Origin: Streptomyces sp. HUAS CB01
Lineage (GTDB): Bacteria; Actinomycetota; Actinomycetes; Streptomycetales; Streptomycetaceae
Direction of reading: 5' to 3'
DNA length: 64,000 bases
NCBI RefSeq assembly: GCF_030406905.1
Contig: NZ_CP129137.1
Location: 2,359,001 to 2,423,000, forward strand
Shown here piece by piece: positions 57,714 to 64,000 of the stretch. The position numbers and the translations under genes are program-made. Within the stretch, counting starts at the first letter, position 1. Each line of letters starts with the position of its first letter. Under the pieces are notes generated by a model. The model searched no databases and was not told the DNA's origin. It saw only the letters and a list, made by a program, of their open reading frames with translations.

Positions 57714-57863
57714 GACTGGTGCATCCCTTCGTTGGCCGCTCCGGCACCGGAGCGCCGCATCGGCCGTGGGCCGCCGCCGCGGCTCCGGGCCGCTGATGCG
57801 CCCAGCCTACGCACAGGGCCCCCGCCGGCGGTCCGCCGGCGGGGGCCCGGAGTCAGCTGTGGA

Positions 57864-58292
57864 TCAGCGCTTGGCCTTGGGCGTGGCCAGCCTGCTGCCG
57901 GTCCAGTCCTTGCCCGCGTTGATGCTCTTGGTCTGCGAGAGGCCCGCCGTCTGCGAGGCCTCGTTGATGTCACTGGGCTCGACGTAGCCGTCACGGCCGG
58001 TCTTCGGCGTCATGAGCCAGACGAGTCCGCCCTCGTCGACGAGGCCGATGGCATCCACGAGCGCGTCCGTGAGGTCGCCGTCCTCGTCGCGGAACCACAG
58101 CAGGACGACGTCCGCGACGTCGTCGTACTCCTCGTCGACGATTTCCTGGCCGATGGCGGCTTCGATGCCCTCACGGAGCTCGTGCTCGACGTCGTCGTCG
58201 TAGCCGATCTCCTGGACCACCTGTCCGGGCTCGAACCCCAGCCTTGCGGCCGGGTTGGTCCGCTCCTCCGCGTGGTCCGCGGTCGCGCTCAC
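57864..58292 (-). CDS. DUF3052 family protein
   Basis: 142 residues. NPAARLGFEPGQVVQEIGYD DDVEHELR, IVDEEYDDVADVVLLWFRDE DGDLTDALVDA, GLVWLMTPKTGRDGYVEPSD INEASQTAGL and SINAGKDWTGSRLATPKAKR cover the whole DUF3052 fold, including the characteristic late Trp-x-G-x-R-L. Function unknown; the gene is nearly always beside aceE in Streptomyces, divergently placed as here. The start is the GTG at 58292. Confidence 0.95.
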   Translation of the reverse strand: MSATADHAEERTNPAARLGFEPGQVVQEIGYDDDVEHELREGIEAAIGQEIVDEEYDDVADVVLLWFRDEDGDLTDALVDAIGLVDEGGLVWLMTPKTGRDGYVEPSDINEASQTAGLSQTKSINAGKDWTGSRLATPKAKR

Positions 58293-58630
58293 GGCTTGCC
58301 TCCTGATCTTGTTTCGGAAAATGCTTCAGCCGCGCGCGTACGCGAGGCATTGGCCGTAGTCCACACGGGCGGGACGGATCGCGCAAGTACCCGGCCGCCG
58401 AGACCGCCGAAACGGTGACGTTTACGGCCGTGTCGCCCCAACTCAGGGACGGGCGTCCGTCCGCCCTGGTGAGTCGGACTCACCCCTTCGCACCCTTTGT
58501 ACGCTTCCGTGCCCACGGTTCGCCAATCGGGGACGGTTGGTTACCGTTCGGTAGAGATGACGTTTTGCTCCCCGGGGGTACACGATGGGGAGCGCGTAAC
58601 GACATACCAACCGACCAGCGAAGGAACAGC
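58293..58630. promoter_or_regulatory. divergent promoter region of DUF3052 and aceE
   Basis: 338 bp between divergent genes. The AT-richer stretch around 58,305-58,330 (TTGTTTCGGAAAATGC) probably serves DUF3052, and that around 58,530-58,570 (GGTTGGTTACCGTTCGGTAG) serves aceE. GGTTACCGTTCGGTA contains a partial palindrome. Exact sites cannot be fixed by eye. Confidence 0.5.
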
Positions 58631-61378
58631 GTGGCTTCCGGATCAGATCGCAACCCGATCATCATTGGCGGCCTTCCGAGCCAGGTCCCGGACTTCGATC
58701 CGGAGGAGACCCAGGAGTGGCTCGACTCGCTCGACGCCGCCGTCGACGAGCGCGGCCGTGAACGGGCCCGCTACCTCATGCTGCGACTGATCGAGCGGGC
58801 CCGCGAGAAGCGCGTGGCCGTGCCCGAGATGCGCAGCACGGACTACGTGAACACCATCGCGACCAAGGACGAGCCGTTCTTCCCGGGCAACGAGGAGATC
58901 GAGCGGAAGATCCTCAACGCCACCCGCTGGAACGCCGCGGTGATGGTGTCCCGCGCCCAGCGCCCCGGGATCGGCGTCGGCGGACACATCGCCACCTTCG
59001 CCTCCTCCGCCTCCCTCTACGACGTGGGCTTCAACCACTTCTTCCGCGGCAAGGACGAGGGCGACGGCGGCGACCAGATCTTCTTCCAGGGCCACGCCTC
59101 GCCCGGCGTGTACGCCCGCGCGTTCCTGCTGGACCGGCTGAACGAGACCCAGCTCGACGCCTTCCGCCAGGAGAAGTCGAAGTTCCCGAACGGGCTGTCG
59201 TCGTACCCGCACCCGCGGCTGATGCCGGACTTCTGGGAGTTCCCGACCGTCTCGATGGGCCTCGGCCCGATCGGCGCGATCTACCAGGCGCGGATGAACC
59301 GCTACATGGAGGCGCGCGGCATCGCCGACACCTCGCGCTCGCACGTGTGGGCGTTCCTCGGCGACGGCGAGATGGACGAGCCGGAGTCGCTCGGCCAGCT
59401 GTCGATCGCCGCCCGCGAGGGCCTGGACAACCTGACGTTCGTGGTCAACTGCAATCTGCAGCGGCTCGACGGCCCGGTGCGCGGCAACGGCAAGATCATC
59501 CAGGAGCTGGAGTCGATCTTCCGCGGCGCCGGCTGGAACGTGATCAAGCTGATCTGGGACCGCACGTGGGACCCGCTGCTCGCCCGCGACCGCGACGGCA
59601 TCCTCGTCAACCGGCTGAACACGACGCCGGACGGCCAGTTCCAGACGTACGCCACGGAGACGGGCGACTACATCCGCCGGCACTTCTTCGGCGACGACCA
59701 GCGGCTGCGCGCCATGGTCGAGAACATGACCGACGACCAGATCCTCCACCTGGGCCGCGGCGGCCACGACCACCGGAAGATCTTCGCGGCCTACTCCGCG
59801 GCCCGCGCCCACAAGGGCCAGCCGACGGTGATCCTGGCCCAGACGGTCAAGGGCTGGACGCTGGGCCCGAACTTCGAGGGCCGCAACGCGACCCACCAGA
59901 TGAAGAAGCTGACGGTCGACGACCTCAAGGGCTTCCGCGACCGGCTGCACCTCCCGATCAGCGACGGCGAGCTGGAGTCCGGCCTGCCGCCGTACTACCA
60001 CCCGGGCCGCGACTCGGAGGAGATCCAGTACATGCACGACCGCCGCAAGTCGCTGGGCGGGTACGTCCCGACCCGCGTCGTGCGGTCGCAGCCGCTGGCC
60101 CTGCCGGACGAGAAGACGTACGCGGCCGTGAAGAAGGGTTCCGGTCAGCAGTCGATCGCCACCACCATGGCGTTCGTCCGGCTGCTCAAGGACCTCATGC
60201 GGGACAAGGAGATCGGCAAGCGGTTCGTGCTGATCGCACCGGACGAGTACCGCACGTTCGGCATGGACTCGTTCTTCCCGAGCGCGAAGATCTACAACCC
60301 GCTCGGCCAGCAGTACGAGGCCGTGGACCGTGAGCTGCTCCTGGCGTACAAGGAGTCGCCGACCGGGCAGATGCTGCACGACGGCATCTCGGAGGCGGGC
60401 TGCACGGCCTCGCTGATCGCGGCCGGCTCGGCCTACGCCACCCACGGCGAGCCGCTGATCCCGGTCTACGTCTTCTACTCGATGTTCGGTTTCCAGCGGA
60501 CGGGCGACCAGTTCTGGCAGATGGCCGACCAGCTCTCGCGCGGATTCGTCCTCGGTGCGACCGCCGGGCGCACGACGCTGACCGGTGAGGGTCTGCAGCA
60601 CGCGGACGGCCACTCCCAGCTGCTGGCCTCCACGAACCCCGGCTGTGTCGCCTACGACCCGGCGTTCGGCTTCGAGATCGCGCACATCGTCGAGGACGGC
60701 CTGCGCCGGATGTACGGCGGCGACGCCGAGCACCCGCACGGCGAGGACGTCTTCTACTACCTGACCGTCTACAACGAGCCCATCCAGCACCCGGCCGAGC
60801 CCGAGAACGTCGACGTGGAGGGCATCCTCAAGGGCATCCACCGCTTCAGGGAGGGCGAGGCGGGCCAGATCCCGGCGCAGATCATGGCGTCCGGTGTGGC
60901 CGTCCCGTGGGCCCTGGAGGCGCAGCGGATCCTCGCCGAGGAGTGGAACGTCAGGGCCGGCGTCTGGTCGGCGACCTCCTGGAACGAGCTGCGGCGCGAG
61001 GCCGTGGCGACCGAGGAGTACAACCTGCTCCACCCCGAGGAGGAGCAGCGCGTGCCGTACGTGACGCAGAAGCTCACCGGCGCCGAGGGCCCGTTCGTGG
61101 CCGTGTCCGACTGGATGCGATCCGTTCCGGACCAGATCTCGCGCTGGGTGCCCGGCCGCTACACCTCGCTGGGTGCGGACGGCTTCGGCTTCGCCGACAC
61201 CCGGGGCGCGGCCCGCCGGTACTTCCACATCGACGCGCAGTCGATCGTGCTGGCGGTCCTCACCGAGCTCGCCCGGGAGGGCAAGGTCGACCGCTCGGTG
61301 CTGAAGCAGGCCGTGGACCGCTACCAGCTGCTGGACGTGGCGGCGGCCGACCCGGGTCCCGCGGGCGGCGACGCGTAG
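58631..61378 (+). CDS. aceE: pyruvate dehydrogenase E1 component, homodimeric (AceE)
   Basis: 915 residues, the usual length. TPP-dependent decarboxylase of the pyruvate dehydrogenase complex, converting pyruvate to hydroxyethyl-TPP and passing acetyl to E2. Key blocks: [68 protein letters not shown], the TPP motif [24 protein letters not shown] ending at [31 protein letters not shown], and [22 protein letters not shown]. The GTG at 58631 has AAGGA upstream. Antisense open frames of up to 861 codons here are GC artefacts. A strong terminator follows. Confidence 0.98.
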   Translation: MASGSDRNPIIIGGLPSQVPDFDPEETQEWLDSLDAAVDERGRERARYLMLRLIERAREKRVAVPEMRSTDYVNTIATKDEPFFPGNEEIERKILNATRWNAAVMVSRAQRPGIGVGGHIATFASSASLYDVGFNHFFRGKDEGDGGDQIFFQGHASPGVYARAFLLDRLNETQLDAFRQEKSKFPNGLSSYPHPRLMPDFWEFPTVSMGLGPIGAIYQARMNRYMEARGIADTSRSHVWAFLGDGEMDEPESLGQLSIAAREGLDNLTFVVNCNLQRLDGPVRGNGKIIQELESIFRGAGWNVIKLIWDRTWDPLLARDRDGILVNRLNTTPDGQFQTYATETGDYIRRHFFGDDQRLRAMVENMTDDQILHLGRGGHDHRKIFAAYSAARAHKGQPTVILAQTVKGWTLGPNFEGRNATHQMKKLTVDDLKGFRDRLHLPISDGELESGLPPYYHPGRDSEEIQYMHDRRKSLGGYVPTRVVRSQPLALPDEKTYAAVKKGSGQQSIATTMAFVRLLKDLMRDKEIGKRFVLIAPDEYRTFGMDSFFPSAKIYNPLGQQYEAVDRELLLAYKESPTGQMLHDGISEAGCTASLIAAGSAYATHGEPLIPVYVFYSMFGFQRTGDQFWQMADQLSRGFVLGATAGRTTLTGEGLQHADGHSQLLASTNPGCVAYDPAFGFEIAHIVEDGLRRMYGGDAEHPHGEDVFYYLTVYNEPIQHPAEPENVDVEGILKGIHRFREGEAGQIPAQIMASGVAVPWALEAQRILAEEWNVRAGVWSATSWNELRREAVATEEYNLLHPEEEQRVPYVTQKLTGAEGPFVAVSDWMRSVPDQISRWVPGRYTSLGADGFGFADTRGAARRYFHIDAQSIVLAVLTELAREGKVDRSVLKQAVDRYQLLDVAAADPGPAGGDA

Positions 61379-61396
61379 GCGTGCCGGAACTGCGGT

Positions 61397-61440
61397 CGTA
61401 GGCGGGTGCGGAGGGAGGGCTCCTTCCGCACCCGCCTACG
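61397..61440 (+). terminator. strong hairpin after aceE
   Basis: CGTAGGCGGGTGCGGA (61397-61412) and TCCGCACCCGCCTACG (61425-61440) pair perfectly over 16 bp with loop GGGAGGGCTCCT. It ends only 9 nt before the K+ channel ATG, so it might also limit that gene's translation initiation. Confidence 0.82.
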
Positions 61441-61449
61441 ATCCCGGGC

Positions 61450-62229
61450 ATGAAGGAACGTACGGCGCAGATGCGCTGGGAGGCCCGCACCCAGGGGCCG
61501 CTGCTGGTGCTCGCCGTGGTGTTCGGGCTCGCGTACGCGGTGCCGATCGTGCTGCCGGACGCATCCGCGGTGGTCCACCAGAGCTGTCTGTTCGTCGAAT
61601 GGACGGTCTGGGGCGCCTTCGCGGTCGACTACCTGGTACGGCTGTGGCTGGCGCCGTACCGGTGGCTCTTCGTGCGGAAGCATCCGCTGGACCTGCTCGC
61701 GGTGCTCCTGCCGCTGGTGCAGCCGCTGCGGCTGCTGCGGGTGGTCTCCACCCTCCTCCTGGTCGGCCGGCGGGCCCGGATGGCCCCGCAGATCACGCTC
61801 ACCACGTACGTGGCCGGCGCGGTCGTCGGGCTGATGATGTTCGGCTCGCTCGCGGTGCTGGCCGTCGAGCGGGACGCGCCCGAGGGGAACATCCGGACGC
61901 TGGGTGACGCCGTCTGGTGGTCGTTCACCACGATGACGACCGTCGGCTACGGCGACCACGCGCCGACGACCGGCCTGGGGCGGGTCCTCGCGGTCGGGCT
62001 CATGCTGTCCGGGATCGCGCTGCTCGGTGTCGTGACCGCCAACATCGCGGCCTGGTTCATCTCGCGCTTCGAGCGCGACGACGCCGAGGAGCGCCGCCAG
62101 ACGGCGCTCCTGGAGGCCCTGACCCGGGAGGTCGGGGAACTGCGGGCGGAGGTGGCGCGGCTGTCGGCGGTGCCGGCGACCGCGCCCGACGAGCCCGCCG
62201 TACCGCGGCCTAGTTCTCCCACACCTTGA
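61450..62229 (+). CDS. voltage-gated-type K+ channel
   Basis: 259 residues, six-helix plan. Helices include LLVLAVVFGLAYAVPIVL, FVEWTVWGAFAVDYLVRLWL and an S4-like segment with Arg every three or four residues (PLRLLRVVSTLLLVGRRAR). The pore is WWSFTTMTTVGYGDHAPTT with filter TVGYGD, followed by the inner helix VLAVGLMLSGIALLGVVTAN I. The C-terminal 50 residues are a coiled coil (LLEALTREVGELRAEVARLS AV). The ATG at 61450 is right after the aceE terminator and lacks a ribosome site. Its 3' end overlaps the convergent I36 gene by 20 bp. Confidence 0.93.
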   Translation: MKERTAQMRWEARTQGPLLVLAVVFGLAYAVPIVLPDASAVVHQSCLFVEWTVWGAFAVDYLVRLWLAPYRWLFVRKHPLDLLAVLLPLVQPLRLLRVVSTLLLVGRRARMAPQITLTTYVAGAVVGLMMFGSLAVLAVERDAPEGNIRTLGDAVWWSFTTMTTVGYGDHAPTTGLGRVLAVGLMLSGIALLGVVTANIAAWFISRFERDDAEERRQTALLEALTREVGELRAEVARLSAVPATAPDEPAVPRPSSPTP

Positions 62230-62662
62230 ACGCCCGGACCCGGTACGGGGTCTGCGGCACCCATGTCCCGCCGCCCGGGTACGTCTCGAACTCACCGGTC
62301 TCCGCGCACTCCGCCGACTGGTAGGCGGTGACGGGGCGGCCGGTGCGGTTGGCGAGGGCCTGGGCGCCGGCGCCCGCCGGGAGCGGGACACAGGACTCGA
62401 TGTCGATGCCGGACAGCTCGTGGACGTGGCGCGCCCCGGTGAAGCCCGGTTTCGCCCAGAGGCAGAGCTCGCCGGGGGCGCAGCTGCCGAGCCGCGGCTG
62501 CGGTGCGGCCCGGACGGCCTGCGCGGTCCGGGTCGCCGGGGCCGGGTCGGCGGGCGAGGCCGGTGAGGCCGGTGAGGCCGGTGAGGCCGGTGAGGCCGGT
62601 GAGGCCGGAGCGAGCAGGCACAGGGCGGCCAGGGCCGCGGTGGTGAGGACGGTCGTACGCAT
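62210..62662 (-). CDS. secreted I36-family (beta/gamma-crystallin-like) peptidase inhibitor
   Basis: 150 residues. A signal peptide (MRTTVLTTAALAALCLLAPA) is followed by PASPASPASPASPAS, encoded by 9-bp DNA repeats at 62,555-62,607. The mature part is CAPGELCLWAKPGFTGARHV HELS, GIDIESCVPLPAGAGAQALA NRTG, AYQSAECAETGEFETYPGG and PYRVRAFKVWEN. The paired Cys and Trp-rich strands match the Streptomyces metalloprotease inhibitor I36 family (SMI-like). It would be exported and inhibit proteases. The ATG at 62662 is preceded by AT-poor DNA with only a weak site. Confidence 0.85.
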   Translation of the reverse strand: MRTTVLTTAALAALCLLAPASPASPASPASPASPASPADPAPATRTAQAVRAAPQPRLGSCAPGELCLWAKPGFTGARHVHELSGIDIESCVPLPAGAGAQALANRTGRPVTAYQSAECAETGEFETYPGGGTWVPQTPYRVRAFKVWEN

Positions 62663-62831
62663 GAGGATCAACCCCCGTGTCGGTGTGTCGGCAGGTGCCC
62701 GTACCGGAATCCGGGACCGTCCGTGCGCGTCGCGCCGTCCGTCCGGACCTCCGTGGCGGATCACCTGTCCGCACCCTGACCGGTGGCGCGGGCGGCCCGG
62801 AAGACCTGCCGGACCGGTTCATCCTGATGGG

Positions 62832-62900
62832 CGACAGCCCCGCCGGGACCTCCCCCGGGGGCCTTCGCGGCACGGGAGGGGCCCCTCGGCGGGGCTGTCG
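62832..62900 (-). terminator. 14-bp inverted repeat after the MFS gene
   Basis: CGACAGCCCCGCCG (62832-62845) and CGGCGGGGCTGTCG (62887-62900) are exact complements. The 41-nt loop itself has CCTCCCCCGGGGG. It lies 43 nt downstream of the DHA2 transporter stop on the minus strand. Confidence 0.65.
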
Positions 62901-62942
62901 TACGCGGGGAGTCGGCGCCGCGCGAGACGCGCGGGCCCGGGG

Positions 62943-64000
62943 TCAGATGTGGGCCGCGCCCGCACCCGCCTCGGCGTTCTCGCCGCGCTTGGTGAAGAGG
63001 GCCACCGCGGCCGCCACCACGGCGACGATGCCGGCGACGGTGAAGGCCATGCCCATGCCCGAGATGAAGGTGTCGTGGGTGACCTGGGTGATCTGCGCCG
63101 CGACCGGCTGCGGGGTGCCGGGCGCCAGCGGGGCCATCCCGACCTCGACGGCCTGCTCGGCCAGGCCGAGCTGCTCGGGGGGCAGCGGGGGCAGTTCGGC
63201 GTCCGCCCAGTTCTCCGCGAAGTCGGAGCTGACCTTGGCCGACATCACCGCGCCCAGCACGGCCGTGCCGAGGCTGCCGCCGACCTGCATGGCCGCCTGC
63301 TGGAGACCACCCGCGACACCGGAGAGCTCCAGCGGGGCGTTGCCGACGATGACCTCGGTGGCGCCGACCATGACCGGGGCCAGGCCGAGGCCGAGGAGCG
63401 CCAGCCACACGGACATGGGCAGGGTCCCGGTGTCCGCCGAAAGAGTGGTCATGCCGAACATCGCGACGGCGGTGCACACCATGCCGCCGACGAGCGGAAC
63501 GCGCGGGCCGAACCTGGTGATGAGCGCACCGGCGAGCGGCGAGGAGACGATCATCATCGCGGTGAGCGGCAGCAGGTGGAGTCCGCTGTCCACCGCGCTC
63601 ATCCCGTGCACGTTCGCCAGGTAGAAGGTGACGAAGAACAGGCCGCCCATGAAGGCGAAGGCCATGAGGACCATCAGCACCGTGCCCGCGGAGACCGGGA
63701 CGGAGCGGAACAGCCGCAGCGGGATGAGGGGCTCCGCCACCCGGGTCTCCCAGACCGCGAACAGCACGAAGAGGACCAGGGCGCCGGCCAGCCAGCCCAG
63801 CGTGCTCGCCGAACCCCAGCCCCACTCACCGGCCTTGATCAGCGGCCAGATGAGGGCGAACATCGCGCCGGACAGCAGCACGATGCCGGGGATGTCGAAG
63901 GACCGCGGGGCGTTCTCGGCGCGGTGGTCCTTGAGGATGACCAGGCCGAGGGCGAGCGCGACGACGCCGACGGGCACGTTGATGAAGAAGACGGACTGCC
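62943..64000 (-). CDS. DHA2-family MFS transporter, C-terminal part (5' end outside window)
   Basis: About 352 residues visible; the N-terminus lies beyond 64,000. Reading from the right edge: SVFFINVPVGVVALALGLVI L (the family's Pro-Val-Gly motif near helix 6), then VAEPLIPLRLFRSVPVSAGT, MGGLFFVTFYLANVHGMSAV DSGLHLLP, LGGLAPV-like helices, GNAPLELSGVAGGLQQAAMQ VGGSLGTAV (motif of helices 11-12) and a final helix VAGIVAVVAAAVALFTKRG. It is a 14-helix drug/proton antiporter, related to but distinct from the one at 476, with no MarR-like tail. A hairpin lies downstream. Confidence 0.92.
   Translation of the reverse strand, partial: QSVFFINVPVGVVALALGLVILKDHRAENAPRSFDIPGIVLLSGAMFALIWPLIKAGEWGWGSASTLGWLAGALVLFVLFAVWETRVAEPLIPLRLFRSVPVSAGTVLMVLMAFAFMGGLFFVTFYLANVHGMSAVDSGLHLLPLTAMMIVSSPLAGALITRFGPRVPLVGGMVCTAVAMFGMTTLSADTGTLPMSVWLALLGLGLAPVMVGATEVIVGNAPLELSGVAGGLQQAAMQVGGSLGTAVLGAVMSAKVSSDFAENWADAELPPLPPEQLGLAEQAVEVGMAPLAPGTPQPVAAQITQVTHDTFISGMGMAFTVAGIVAVVAAAVALFTKRGENAEAGAGAAHI

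Noticed and set aside
58643..61228. 861-codon ORF antisense to aceE
   Set aside because: Typical high-GC antisense frame of a highly expressed gene; composition (Val/Leu/Arg/His) and lack of motifs do not support it.

Overview
The window is high-GC actinobacterial chromosome, almost certainly Streptomyces. Coding strands show strong third-position G/C, starts are often GTG, and several families typical of the genus appear: DUF3052 beside a homodimeric aceE, a TerD/TerA-type gene set, a RepSA/TraSA-type integrative element and DUF4383 proteins. No biosynthetic gene cluster, rRNA operon or CRISPR array was seen.

Region 1 (1-28,150) is ordinary but varied chromosome. It holds a DHA2-type drug exporter with a MarR-like tail, a peptidoglycan-binding protein, a HAD phosphatase, a GDT1/UPF0016 cation transporter behind a yybP-ykoY-type Mn2+ riboswitch, a FetB-like permease, a secreted HNH nuclease, a PhoD-like phosphatase, an FAD/NAD(P)-binding protein, DoxX, a Cu/Zn-SOD-like protein, DedA, a PASTA lipoprotein, a HicB-like protein, two tandem AraC regulators, a secreted phospholipase A2, a cupin and a SUKH protein. 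Intergenic spaces carry unusual GC-rich tandem repeats (41-, 44- and 67-bp units) and a xanthine dehydrogenase remnant.

Region 2 (28,155-43,163) is a 15-kb actinomycete integrative and conjugative element (AICE) in the 3' half of a tRNA-Val(UAC) gene, bounded by identical 47-bp att repeats. The right half is the working module: HD and Nudix (Pif-like) proteins, an HTH regulator with a candidate operator, a small conserved protein, the FtsK-like translocase TraSA, RepSA, Xis and Int, mostly with overlapping start and stop codons. The left half is an insertion-sequence graveyard: a frameshifted IS3, a truncated ISL3 transposase, and one IS3 element split by another with a 3-bp target duplication. 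Orphan immunity-like genes follow. A deletion seems to have fused the end of tra to the middle of the next gene, so conjugative transfer may be impaired.

Region 3 (43,194-64,000) is chromosome again. It includes a coiled-coil membrane protein, DUF4383, an FmdB zinc ribbon, a decayed two-component system and a second DedA. A ~10-kb tellurite/stress (Ter) module follows: HAD hydrolase, a giant phosphoribosyltransferase-TRSP-StiP-PELOTA fusion, a CitE-like lyase, three TerD proteins, a TerA-like protein and a DUF475/TerC-like membrane protein. Peroxiredoxin, DUF3052, aceE, a K+ channel, an I36-type inhibitor and a truncated DHA2 transporter complete the window.
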